From Chryseobacterium sp. (lineage in GTDB: Bacteria > Bacteroidota > Bacteroidia > Flavobacteriales > Weeksellaceae): a DNA stretch of 62,380 nt. The translations under genes were made by a program, and so were the position numbers. How positions within the stretch are numbered: position 1 is the first letter of the stretch; each line of letters begins with the position of its first letter. Below are positions 1 through 8,854 of the stretch, piece after piece. The stretch lies in assembly GCA_003248755.1 (NCBI GenBank), contig QFQW01000010.1, forward strand, positions 1-62,380, read 5' to 3'. The notes under the pieces were generated by a model. That model was not told the origin of the DNA and did not search any database. It saw only the letters and a list, made by a program, of their open reading frames with translations.

Positions 1-120
1 CACTCAGCATTTGCCGGGTGTGGCGGTGTATTTTAGACTGTTTTTTTATTTTGTTAGTTTTGCATATATAATTCATCTGACAGATTGATTAAGAATATCC
101 AATATTTCTTCCCAGGTCAG

Positions 121-702
121 ATGCACATAAAAACGATGCAAGATTTTGAGTACATAAAAATTGTTCCTGACGAACGGCTCTCCGGTTTTGTGGAGAGTTT
201 CCTGCTATGTGCCAATCATACCGATGAAGATAAAGAGGTCATTATTTTTCCCGATGGAAGAGTGGACATTATGTTTAGCTGTACAGATCAGGAACCATTG
301 GTAGCCGAATTATTTAATCTGGATAAAAAAGCAAGGCGGTATATTTTCAAAAAGCAAACAAAGCTTTTTATGGTATGTCTTACCTTGCTCGGTGCCGATT
401 CCCGGCTCGGATACAACGGAACAGATTTTGGAAAAGATGAGATTCGGCTTCCCGCAGGTTTTTGGGATATTTCTAAAGAAGACCTTACAAGCTTAGATAA
501 CTTTGCAGAAAAGGTTTCGGAAAAACTTTTGGAAATATTCCCGAAAAAGATGGATGAAAGAAAGCAACAGCTTTTTGAGCTATCTATTCGTCAGGTGGTA
601 AGGCGTTATCAAGCACCCTCCTTACAGCAAGAAAAAACTCAAATGGCTAAAATCGCTTTTGGAACGAATTTTTTAATGACACAACCAAAGAACACTCCGT
701 AA
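121..702 (+). pseudogene. AraC-type regulator lacking its DNA-binding domain (DUF6597-like N-terminus)
   Basis: The product resembles the N-terminal sensor domain (DUF6597 type) of a Bacteroidota AraC-family regulator: the stretch DERLSGFVESFLL followed by FPDGRVDIMF and the DNFAEKVSEKLLE segment are typical. In complete relatives this is followed by two AraC helix-turn-helix motifs of about 100 residues; here the reading frame ends in an unrelated short tail (FGTNFLMTQPKNTP) with no HTH. I chose the ATG at 121 over the TTG at 85; the ATG at 136 is also possible. The gene probably cannot bind DNA and is best read as a truncated remnant, although a stand-alone sensor domain cannot be excluded. 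It lies 21 bases upstream of an intact AraC gene. The family call comes from motif recall, not from a search. Confidence 0.6.
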
Positions 703-723
703 AAAATCAATTTAATTTTGACG

Positions 724-1584
724 ATGGACATTACAAACCTTCCCGAAGATCTATGGGAACATAACGAAACTCATACTTCGGATTTGCAAATTTTCAATTA
801 CGAAGTGTATAAGAACGGTTCTAGAAACAAGATTGGCCTGAATAAAAATGTATTCAGTTTCTTATTGGATGGTCAAAAAAACATTCACTTTTCTAATGAT
901 ATCATTTCAATCAATGAAACACAATCGCTACTTATCACATCTAATAATGTTTTGGTTACCGAACTGGTAGGTGTAAGTTCATACCGTTGTTTACTCTTCT
1001 TCTTTTCTCATAAAAACATCACCGATTTTTTATTGAAACATTCCTATTCTTTCAGTCAGAATGCCTCAGATAAAAAGATAACGGATATACCTTATTTCCT
1101 CTTAGAGAAAGACAATTTTATAATCCATTATATTCATTCGCTCCAACAGATTTTTGGTTTGCAACAATCTATCTCTCAAAAGATTTTGGAACTGAAATTT
1201 GAAGAAATAATGCTTTATCTGGCGGATAAATATGGGACGGTATTTTTAGATTACTTACATTATTTACTAATCAATGAAAGAGAATTATCATTTAAAATGG
1301 TAATTGAAAAGAACCTTTATACGAACTTGAGTATTGACGAAATAGCCTTTCTGTGCAATATGAGTGCCTCTACTTTTAAGAGAAAATTTATAAGTATATA
1401 CCAGAAATCTCCAGGGAAATGGTTTCAGCAAAAACGTCTTAACAAGGCCAAAGAATTGTTACATAATAACCAAGTCACACCTTCCGAAATTTTTATGGAC
1501 TTTGGCTATGGCAGCTTGTCAAATTTTAGTGCAGCCTTTAAAAATGAATTTGGGTATAGCCCCAACCACATCCACTCAAATTGA
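724..1584 (+). CDS. AraC family transcriptional regulator
   Basis: This is a 286-residue regulator with a cupin-like N-terminal sensing half (about residues 1-170) and a C-terminal AraC DNA-binding half. Both helix-turn-helix motifs are visible: LSIDEIAFLCNMSASTFKRKF, then TPSEIFMDFGYGSLSNFSAAF ending in the family signature FKNEFGYSPNHI. The ATG at 724 is preferred over the TTG two codons earlier. The next gene, a small monooxygenase-like protein, starts about 100 bases downstream on the same strand and is the obvious candidate target. The ligand cannot be predicted from sequence. Confidence 0.88.
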   Translation: MDITNLPEDLWEHNETHTSDLQIFNYEVYKNGSRNKIGLNKNVFSFLLDGQKNIHFSNDIISINETQSLLITSNNVLVTELVGVSSYRCLLFFFSHKNITDFLLKHSYSFSQNASDKKITDIPYFLLEKDNFIIHYIHSLQQIFGLQQSISQKILELKFEEIMLYLADKYGTVFLDYLHYLLINERELSFKMVIEKNLYTNLSIDEIAFLCNMSASTFKRKFISIYQKSPGKWFQQKRLNKAKELLHNNQVTPSEIFMDFGYGSLSNFSAAFKNEFGYSPNHIHSN

Positions 1585-1685
1585 CCTCTTTTCATAACTT
1601 ATTGAACCAAACTAATAAACAAAGCAGCGCTGGTTTTTTCTAATTTTGTCTGATTAAAGAATTGTTTAACTAAAAAATAAAAACA

Positions 1686-1979
1686 ATGAAAAAATTAGGA
1701 TTGTTAGTTCGGTTGGAAGCAAAGGCCGGCCAAGAAAAAAACGTTGAAGATTTTATTACAGGAGCATTACCGCTTGCTCTTGAAGAAGCCGGTACTGTTA
1801 CGTGGTATGCATTCCGTATTGATGCTTCTACTTTCGGTATTTACGATACTTTTTCAAACGAAGAAGGCAGAGAGGCACACCTTGGCGGTAAGATCGCAAA
1901 AGCATTAATGGAAAATGCACCAGACCTATTGGCAACACCTCCGTCTATTGAAAAATTGGACATTTTAGCTGCCAAATAG
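1686..1979 (+). CDS. Small ABM-fold (antibiotic biosynthesis monooxygenase-like) protein
   Basis: This 97-residue protein starts with the beta strand LGLLVRLEAKAGQEKNVEDF and continues with VTWYAFRIDASTFGIYDTFSNEEGREAHL. That is the usual layout of the dimeric alpha-beta-barrel ABM / YgiN-like family, in which small cofactor-free monooxygenases act on quinone-like compounds or on reactive aldehydes. It follows an AraC regulator and is closed by a strong terminator, so the pair looks like one small stress-response unit. No single catalytic residue is diagnostic, so the substrate is unknown. Length and architecture are normal for the family. Confidence 0.82.
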   Translation: MKKLGLLVRLEAKAGQEKNVEDFITGALPLALEEAGTVTWYAFRIDASTFGIYDTFSNEEGREAHLGGKIAKALMENAPDLLATPPSIEKLDILAAK

Positions 1980-2001
1980 CCTAAGATAATACCATATATA
2001 T

Positions 2002-2044
2002 TTAAGGGAGGATTTTGCAAAAACTCAGCAAAATCCTCCCTTAA
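2002..2044 (+). terminator. Intrinsic terminator after the ABM gene
   Basis: A perfect 17-bp inverted repeat (arms 2002-2018 and 2028-2044, core GGGAGGATTTTGC / GCAAAATCCTCCC) surrounds a 9-base loop 22 bases after the stop codon. No long T run follows on either strand, but an A/T-rich tail is present. The arm symmetry suggests it can work in both directions. Confidence 0.75.
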
Positions 2045-2139
2045 TTGTTAAAAAAAATCTTCTTTTCCTCATTTTTTTAGATATCTAAAAAATCAACCCA
2101 AAAAAGCTTACGTCCTTTGCATTATCAAATTTTAAAGAG

Positions 2140-2541
2140 ATGCAAAAGGTAAAAGAAACCACGGATAAACACCTTGTCCTCGTTGCCGACAGCGATGGGA
2201 TCAATACCGTTTTCCTGATGCTGGTGGAGCGGCTCAAAGATGACCGATCGTATGGGGAGCATTTAACGCTGCTCTATGTTTCCGACAATTATGGGTTTGT
2301 CTTCAAAGAAGAACTGGATATCCTGACCAAACGTTTTCCAACTCGTTTTTTGACCTGCTACGAAAGTTCTCACCGACAGGAAACACTGGAAGCTATTATC
2401 AATATCAACACCAAAAAACAAATGGAATTCCATCTTGATCTGGCAGAGGAAGAAAGATAGAGTATATGTTCCGAACTCCACTTTCTCGGCATTGACAACC
2501 GCAACATTCATATCATTACCCATCAATTATATCAAAATAAT
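2140..2541 (+). pseudogene. Ferredoxin-reductase NAD-binding half, interrupted by an in-frame TAG
   Basis: The 106-residue open frame resembles the NAD(P)-binding half of a PaaE/ferredoxin-reductase flavoprotein: LVLVADSDGINTVFLMLVERL matches the usual GGTGITP-type nucleotide loop region, followed by LTLLYVSDNYGFVFKEELDIL and MEFHLDLAEEER. A TAG at 2458-2460 stops the frame. The same frame continues without shift through SICSELHFLGIDNRNIHIITHQLY to a natural stop near 2541, which is exactly the C-terminal ending expected of this family. The FAD-binding N-terminal half is missing altogether. The gene is therefore a fragment carrying a later nonsense change. Confidence 0.7.
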
Positions 2542-2555
2542 TAAAAAAAATAAAA

Positions 2556-3363
2556 ATGAAAGCAAGATAAAGCAAGATTAGGTTATATCTCCTTGATCGT
2601 AGGTTCTATACTGACATTATGTTCATGTAAGAACAAAGAAGGAGACACAAAAGAGGAAACGAGACCCTTTTCGGTAGTTGCCCAGAAAATAGAGGAAAAT
2701 TCATATGCCTCCAATATCTCTGTAAGCGGTAACATCGAAGGAAACAAGACGGTACGACCGGGCTTTATGGTTGCCGGGAAGATTGACAGGATCAACGTGA
2801 ACGAAGGACAGAACGTCGGACAGGGACAACTCATCGCAACACTCGATCCTTCCAACTGCAGCATTGCCAAAGAGATTACCGATGTACAAGTGAACCAGGC
2901 AAGCGATGAGTACAGTAGGCTTAAACTCATGCACTACCGAAACAGCCTTAGCGAAAGCGATTTTAAAAAAATCGACTTTACCCTGCAAGGTGCCAAAGCA
3001 CAACAAAAATTACTGGGTAAAAATCTTGCCGATACACATCTATATTCTCCAATCAGCGGAATATTATTACGCAAATTGGCAGAGCGTGGGGAAATTGTTT
3101 CAACCGGAACGCCTGTATTGGTTGTATCCGATATCAACAGGGTAAAAGTAAATGCCTATATACCCGAAAACCAGCTCAGCCAGATCCGTATCGGGCAGGA
3201 AGCTCAGGTTCTGGTGGGTGCACTGGGTGAAACCTTTACCGGAAAGGTTACGGAGGTTGGCGGTTCTGCCGATGTTACGACACGGGCTTTCACGGTGAAA
3301 ATTGAGGTTCCCAACCCAAAACACAACATTCGTCCGGGAATGATCGCAGAAGTACAACTGGCT
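2556..3363 (+). pseudogene. RND efflux periplasmic adaptor (HlyD/AcrA family), broken at both ends
   Basis: The body is a clear membrane fusion protein: lipobox-like SILTLCSCKNKE, the lipoyl half-motifs GKIDRINVNEGQNVGQGQLIATLDP and SPISGILLRKLAERGEIVSTG, and the beta-barrel segment VNAYIPENQLSQIRIGQEAQVLV up to RPGMIAEVQLA. The natural ATG at 2556 is followed by a perfect 10-bp tandem duplication (AAAGCAAGAT at 2559-2568 and 2569-2578) that shifts the frame into TAA. Removing one copy restores a good lipoprotein signal peptide (MKARLGYISLIVGSILTLCSC). After about 3363 the similarity stops and RteC-like sequence begins, so the C-terminal membrane-proximal domain is lost. No RND pump or TolC gene follows. 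Confidence 0.82.
2559..2578 (+). repeat. 10-bp perfect tandem duplication causing a frameshift
   Basis: AAAGCAAGAT occurs twice in direct succession just after the ATG of the adaptor gene. One copy keeps the frame open; two copies shift it to an immediate TAA. Confidence 0.9.
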
Positions 3364-3746
3364 TTTCTACTTCATACGATTTTAAAGTGGCAAAAATTCT
3401 TGCAAATGATTTAATTCATTTTTATATAGAGAATCAGTTATCGAATTTAAACAAACATATAGGAATTGCAAACAGCGATATTGGAAAGATGAGATTACAA
3501 TAGACGGAAAGTAAAACAGCCTTAATAGAATTGATCTATGCGTTACAATCTTATGCTGTTTTTGATATGGGAAAGACTGACATTAAAGCTATCGCTACAT
3601 ATTTTGAAAATGTTTTTGAAATTGATTTGGGTGATTTTTACCATACGTACCTTGAAATAAGAAACAGAAAAATAAACAGAACCAAGTTTCTTGATTCGCT
3701 TAAAGATGCTATCATACGACAAATGAATGAGCAGGACGAAAAATAG
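3363..3746 (+). pseudogene. rteC: RteC C-terminal remnant with an internal TAG
   Basis: In the frame of the 3531-3746 reading frame, translation from about 3363 gives FSTSYDFKVAKILANDLI, then KMRLQ, a stop at 3501-3503, TESKTALIELIYALQS and GDFYHTYLEIRNRKINRTKFLDSLKDAIIRQM. This matches the C-terminal half of RteC, the regulator that controls excision of CTnDOT-type conjugative transposons. The stop occupies the place where relatives usually have tryptophan (TGG to TAG). The N-terminal half is absent and the fragment is joined directly to the efflux adaptor fragment. It is a relic of an integrated conjugative element and not a working gene. Confidence 0.75.
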
Positions 3747-3776
3747 GATTGGATTAAACTCCAATCCTATTTTTTT
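3744..3776 (+). terminator. Intrinsic terminator overlapping the rteC stop codon
   Basis: TAGGATTGGA (3744-3753) and TCCAATCCTA (3760-3769) form a 10-bp stem with a 6-base loop followed by a run of Ts. The first three bases of the stem are the TAG stop codon of the RteC remnant. Confidence 0.85.
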
Positions 3777-3969
3777 TTGTAATTTAGCATCTGATTTACA
3801 AGGAAATTAGAAGAAAAGAAATGTTGTAAGCACCATTACTAAATCGTTACCTACTCCGATAAAGTCTTTTACAAACCACTATTGATGAGCTACTTTAGCT
3901 TTTTCTAACGTTTTTGATAAAAAAATTTTGAAAAAGAATCTAATAATTTTGCTCTCTTACCATAGAATT

Positions 3970-4304
3970 TTAAAGCATTATTACTAATCTGTTCATTCTT
4001 AAATTATTCAGAGTAGGAATTTTTATGGTATATGCTCCTTGATCAACATATTCCCGATTTTTAGGTAAGATAATTTTATCTATATAATCATTTAAACAGA
4101 TGAAGTAAGCATCTTTATTTTCTATATCGACTAAAAACAAAAGTACCGATACACTCGCTCCTAGCGTTGAAATTGTATAAATAGAATCTGTATCAAATGA
4201 ATATTTAACTACATCAATTTCTGCATATTCAGATTTATTTTCAATCCAATTACCTTTTGCAACATTTCCAACAGGGTAAACAATTTCTTTTTTTATCTCT
4301 AAAC
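3970..4304 (-). pseudogene. DUF4365-like protein, C-terminal fragment cut by the IS21-type element
   Basis: Read leftwards from 4304, the frame gives SLEIKKEIVYPVGNVAKGNW and ISTLGASVSVLLFLVDIENKD, then AYFICLNDYID. The pattern of a hydrophobic strand ending in LVD, followed by an aromatic W/Y-x-x-LxDYI segment, recalls the C-terminal part of DUF4365 proteins, which are often linked to defence or mobile islands. The N-terminal half is missing because the left end of the IS21-type element begins at 4305; the apparent start MVNF lies inside the IS end and is not genuine. Family assignment is tentative. Confidence 0.45.
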
Positions 4305-4450
4305 TGTAGAATCCTTCAAAATTGACCACGTTAATCCTGCGAAAGTGACCAGTTGATTCCTGAGCAAATTGACCAGGGTATTCCTGCTCAAATTGACCAC
4401 CCCAAAAAAGTCAGAAAACGTGTCTTGAATAACTTAGCCAAAAAATACCA

Positions 4451-6011
4451 ATGGCTAACAAAAGAATAGACATGTTGAACATCAAACAATTATTACGATT
4501 ATACACCCAGGGAGTAAGTAAATTGCAGATAAGCAAACAACTGGGTATCTCACGCAATACTGCCAAAAAGTATATTAGCCTGTTCCATGAACACCAACTT
4601 ACATATGATGAGCTTATAGAGCTGAGTGATGAAGATTTAGATGATTTATTCGAGACTCCGCCAACCGATATAAGGGATAAGGACAGTATCAAAAAACAAC
4701 TTGAATCGCTGTTTCCTTACATATCCAAAGAACTAAAACGTGTTGGGGTCACCCGTTATCTTTTATGGGAAGAATACATAGATAAATATCCTTCAGGCTA
4801 CCAATATTCCCGTTTTTGTCATCATTACAGGGAATGGTGTAAAAAGGTGAACCCTTCCATGCATATTGAACATAAGGCAGGGGATAAACTTTTTGTTGAT
4901 TATACTGGGAAAAAGCTTCACATCATCGATAAAGAAACAGGAGAACAACAGGAAGTCGAGGTCTTCGTATCTATATTTGGCGCCAGTGGTATGACCTTCG
5001 TAGAAGCTACATGGACCCAAGGGAAAGAAGATTTTCTTGGAAGCCTTACCAAAGCCCTGCATTATTATGGAGGAGTTCCCGCAGCTATTGTTACCGATAA
5101 ACCTACGTACAGCGGTAAAAAAGAGCCATAAGTACGAACCTGTCATCACTGATTCCCTTCTGGACTTTGCTTCCCACTATAGCACCACAATACTTCCTAC
5201 GCGTACCTATCATCCCAAGGACAAAGCTTTGGTTGAGAATGCGGTACGTATTGTTTATACCCGCATTTTTGCTCCATTGCGTAAAGATCACTTCTTTAGC
5301 CTGGAAGCATTGAACAAAGCCATAGAAAACCTGCTGGAAGGATATAATGAAGCTCCCATGAAAAGAAAGAAGTATTCCAGGGCTGATGTTTTCCGTGAGG
5401 TCGAAAGACATGCGTTATCCCCACTACCAGCTATGGTGTACCAGCTCAAGCATTCTGTACGTGCCACTGTTCATAAGACCAGCCATGTATATTTAAGCAA
5501 AGACAAACATTATTATAGTGTTCCGTTCAGCTATATTGGTAAAAAAGTAAACATTATTTTTAGTAAAAACACGGTCGAGATCTACTATGACCAGCGCAGA
5601 ATAGCATTCCATAACAGAATCCTGGCCAAATATCAGTATACGACCGTAAAAGAACATATGCCTTCATCTTATCAGTTTATGACTGAATGGAATCCATCCC
5701 GGTTTATCTCTTGGGGAAGGTCTGTCGGAGAATATTGTGAGCAGTACATCACCAAAATCCTGGAAAAGAAACAGCATCCCGAACAGTCCTATAAAACCTG
5801 TCTGGGGATACTCTCATTATCAAAAAAGATTGGCAACGTAAGACTTAACAATGCCTGTAAAAGAGCATTGGGATATGAAAAATATAGCCTTGCTATGATT
5901 AAAAGTATCCTGGAAAGAGGACTGGATAATCTCACCGATGACGATGCATTTTTTGAAGAAAAGAAGCTGCCTAAACACAAAAACATAAGGGGCGGAAAAT
6001 ACTATCAGTAA
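4451..6011 (+). pseudogene. istA: IstA-type transposase, frameshifted by one extra A
   Basis: The N-terminal part has an HTH (LQISKQLGISRNTAKKYISL) and the start of the DDE core (AGDKLFVDYTGKKL, then YYGGVPAAIVTD). The expected continuation, DNLRTAVKKSHKYEPVITD, is found in the next frame and runs through the third catalytic region TYHPKDKALVENAV to a normal C-terminus at 6011. The sequence at 5096-5104 reads GATAAACCT where GATAACCT would keep the frame, so a single inserted A near 5099-5101 splits the gene. The two parts overlap and together give the normal size of about 520 residues. It is probably inactive unless the base is a sequencing error. Confidence 0.88.
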
Positions 6012-6052
6012 TATCTACAATCATTAACAATTAAATCATTAATACAAAACCT

Positions 6053-6791
6053 ATGAATCAGGCAACATTAGAAAAAATGAAACATTTAAAGCTCCACGGA
6101 ATGCACAGGGCTTTTTCCACAACAATGGAAACAGGAAGTATCTCCTATAACCAATGATGAACTTATAGCCTACTTGATTGAATCCGAGTATGACGACAGG
6201 GAAAGCAGAAAGGTAGAGAGATTGATTACCACAGCTAAGTTCAGATACAGGGCATTTATAGAAGAGATTACTGCTTCTTCTTCCAGGAATATTGATAAGA
6301 ATACTATTGGACGATTATCTTCCTGCGATTTTATCTCACAAAAACAGAATATTCTTATTACAGGAAGCACAGGAGTTGGAAAAAGTTTTATTGCAACTGC
6401 CATTGGCTACAAAGCCTGTACAATGGGATATAAAGTCATGTACTTCAGCATCAACAAGCTCTTCTCAAGGCTTAAGATGGCTAAGGCAGACGGATCTTAT
6501 CTAAAAGAGATTGACCGAATAGAAAAGCAGGATCTTATTATCCTCGATGATTTTGGATTGCAATCGTTGGATAATCTCAAAAGACAGGATTTTATGGAAA
6601 TAATTGAAGACAGGCACGGAAAGCGTTCCACTATTATTGCTTCGCAACTGCCTGTAAGTGCCTGGCATGAAGTCATTGCGGAACAAACAATAGCCGATGC
6701 GATACTTGATAGAATGGTTCACAACTCCCTGAGAATAGACCTTAAAGCAGAATCTATGAGAAGGAAAAAAGCTGATCAGAAAATCAGCTGA
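6053..6791 (+). pseudogene. istB: IstB-type helper ATPase, frameshifted near its start
   Basis: Translation from the ATG at 6053 gives MNQATLEKMKHLKLHGMHRAF and then SISYNQ and a stop. After a one-base shift the protein continues from TNDELIAYLIESEYDDRESRK to the end at 6791. The sequence at 6145-6154 reads TATAACCAAT where TATACCAAT would keep the frame, so one A was inserted near 6149. The ATPase core is otherwise intact: Walker A GSTGVGKS, Walker B QDLIILDDFGLQ and the DRMVHNSLRIDL C-terminus typical of IstB. IstB normally assists IstA in target selection. Confidence 0.87.
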
Positions 6792-6903
6792 GAGTAAAGA
6801 TTTATTTTATATTTTTAAACCATCTTTTAGACACATTTTTTGACTTCATTCTTAGTGGTCAATTTAATCAGAAATTAGGTGGTCAATATCACTGGAATTT
6901 ACA

Positions 6904-7705
6904 TCCAGACCACATATTTGCAGGCATTTCTGATCTGGTGAACCACACAGATCTGGGTTTGAGATTCAGGGAAAACAGAACGGATAGTTTGGGTAAATCC
7001 ATTTAAGTTATCGGTAGCGGTGATGAGAATATCTTCCACGCCACGGGCTTTTAAATCGGTCAGAACACTCATCCAAAAGCTCGAACTTTCATTCTTACCG
7101 AGCCACATTCCCAGCACTTCTTTTTTCCCTTCACGATTTAACCCTACTGCCAAATAGATGGTCTTGTTAATGACCTTGGAGTTTTCACGAACTTTAAATA
7201 CGATTCCATCCATCCAGACAATTAGATACAGATCTTCCAAAGGTCGGTTCTGCCAGCTAACGACCTCGGTGGCAACGGCATTGGTAATCCTGGAAATGGC
7301 GGAAGCTGATATTTCAAAATCGTACAGTTCTTTGACCTGCTCTTCGATATCGCTCACACTCATCCCTTTGGCGTAGAAGGAGATAATAATATTCTCCAAA
7401 CCTTCGATGATGTTATGTCTTTTGGGTACCAGTACAGGTTCAAAACTGCTTGCCCTGTCTCTGGGGACTTTGATTTCACTCTCTCCAAAAGAGGATTTTA
7501 TCTTTTTGGTCCCATGCCCGTTGCGATAGTTTCCTTCTTTGGTTTTTGCATGTTTTTCATTGTCCAGATGAGCATCGAGTTCTGCCTCCAGCATATGTTC
7601 AACGGCACGTTTGTGCATCTGTTTGAAAAAAGAGGTTAAATCTTCTCCATTTTTAAAGGACTTGTAGAAATCCTTGTTGTTTAATAAGTCTTCTTTGTCG
7701 ATCAT
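6904..7705 (-). pseudogene. IS256-family transposase, C-terminal part removed
   Basis: The frame shows the mutator/IS256 signatures: FFKQMHKRAVEHMLEAELDAHL, the glycine-rich NYRNGHGTKKIKSSFGE, IKVPRDRASSFEPVLVPKR, the first catalytic Asp in VWMDGIVFKVRE and the second in ITATDNLNGF, then CVVHQIRNACKYVVW. At this point it runs into the right end of the IS21-type element and stops, so the third region with the catalytic Glu and about 100 residues are missing. The ATG at 7705 (MIDKEDLLNN) is the likely start, not the upstream codon at 7771. The left IS256 terminus probably lies somewhere in 7780-7830 but I cannot place it exactly. Confidence 0.88.
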
Positions 7706-7890
7706 AACTATATAGGTTAAAAATAATAAAAAGTTATTTCCGAAAATTATTTTTGAGCTTAATGGGCTCAAAAATTTTTCAGAATAACTTTTTAACTTAC
7801 ACAGTTAGTGAAACACTACCTTATTTATCGAATTTTTATTTTATACAAATTATCCCTCTTAAATCCATGAATAAAATTCTCCGAATTATT

Positions 7891-8679
7891 TTATGAGTTT
7901 GTTAAATTTTCACAATCTGCAATCACAACATCAATACCCATTTCTATAAATAGGTTATATTGTTTCTCAGAAATACCTTTATCTGTTATCAAAGTATCCA
8001 CCTCCGAGATTGAACATATTCTTCCGAATCCTCTTTTGTTGATTTTTGAAGAATCAGCAAGAATATATACCTGATCAGCTGAATTTACCATAATACTGTT
8101 CAAATGTGCTTCTGCCGCATTGGAGGTTGAAAGACCGAATTCCGGATCTATTCCATCAACACTTAGAAAAAGCTTGTTGCATGAAAACTGTTTTAAAATT
8201 GTTTCTGAAATAGAGCCTACAACAGACGCAGATGATTTCCTTACCTCACCCCCTAACTGGATAACTTCTACAGAAGGCATATTCCCCAATTCTATAGCAA
8301 CTTTTAGAGAAGATGTAAGAACAGTAAGCTTTCTGAAATTAATCAATACTTTGGCAAATTCATGCAAAGTGGTTCCTGAAGCAATAATGATGAAATCATT
8401 ATCTTCTACAAATGCTACTGCAGCTTTTGAAATACTTTCTTTTTGAGTTATCTGTACTAACTCTTTCTCATTAATATGTTTATCGAAAGCATAATTAGAC
8501 TGTTTTCTTGCTCCACCATGAGTTCTATATAACAATCCTTTAGATTCCAGAAATTTCAAATCCTTTCGAATTGTAACTTCCGAAACATTCAGCAACTCAG
8601 AAATTTCATTCACTTTAATGAAAGTAGAACCATCAAAAAGGTTTATAATTTTTTCCTGTCTCTCATTTATAGCATTCAT
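7891..8679 (-). CDS. glpR: DeoR/GlpR family transcriptional regulator of glycerol genes
   Basis: The product has a DeoR-type winged HTH at the N-terminus (FIKVNEISELLNVSEVTIRKDLKFLESKGLLYRTHGGA) and a sugar-phosphate sensor domain with the DeoR motif IIIASGTTLHEFAK, VIQLGGEVRKSS and LSVDGIDPEFGLST. It is transcribed away from glpD, glpK and glpF, and the shared 175-base gap carries the glp promoter. By analogy with GlpR it should repress the operon until glycerol 3-phosphate is present; this is inferred from context. Start at the ATG 8679 (MNAINERQEKI) fits family length better than the upstream in-frame codon at 8703. Confidence 0.85.
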   Translation of the reverse strand: MNAINERQEKIINLFDGSTFIKVNEISELLNVSEVTIRKDLKFLESKGLLYRTHGGARKQSNYAFDKHINEKELVQITQKESISKAAVAFVEDNDFIIIASGTTLHEFAKVLINFRKLTVLTSSLKVAIELGNMPSVEVIQLGGEVRKSSASVVGSISETILKQFSCNKLFLSVDGIDPEFGLSTSNAAEAHLNSIMVNSADQVYILADSSKINKRGFGRICSISEVDTLITDKGISEKQYNLFIEMGIDVVIADCENLTNS

Positions 8680-8779
8680 AATTAAGGAATTTATAGATAA
8701 CAAATATGCAAAAAAAAAGCCAGTTGTACAACTTGCTATTCACAGCATTCAAGATTTCAATTCGAAATCAAAAAACATA

Positions 8780-8809
8780 TTTGAAGTTTCGTTTTATTTC
8801 ATAAATTTG
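8780..8809 (+). promoter_or_regulatory. Bacteroidota-type promoter of the glp operon with nearby dyads
   Basis: TTTG at 8780-8783 is followed after 18 bases by TAAATTTG at 8802-8809, matching the flavobacterial -33 TTTG / -7 TAnnTTTG consensus, 46 bases before glpD. Just upstream, GATTTCAATTCGAAATC (8754-8770) is an inverted repeat, and TTTCGTTTTATTTC lies between the two boxes; both resemble DeoR-type operators. Confidence 0.65.
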
Positions 8810-8854
8810 TTAAGCAAAGCAATACGAAATAAATAATAATTAAAATCAGCAAAA

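Larger units (their letters stand above)
4305..6903 (+). mobile_element. IS21-family insertion sequence, about 2.6 kb, decayed
   Basis: The element carries istA- and istB-type genes between imperfect inverted ends: the left end begins TGTAGAATCC and the right end, read inwards, begins TGTAAATTCC; both reach ATTGACCAC at the same distance. The left end holds four regularly spaced TGACCA copies (4323, 4346, 4370, 4394; about 24 bases apart) and the right end two TGGTCA copies (6856 and 6880, also 24 apart), as expected for the multiple transposase-binding repeats of IS21. The flanking bases do not match, so I see no target duplication. Both genes carry a frameshift. Confidence 0.88.

Noticed and set aside
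2583..3357. Several minus-strand ORFs of 67-115 codons opposite the efflux adaptor remnant
   Set aside because: They are antisense to a frame with clear lipoyl and barrel motifs and have no family resemblance themselves.
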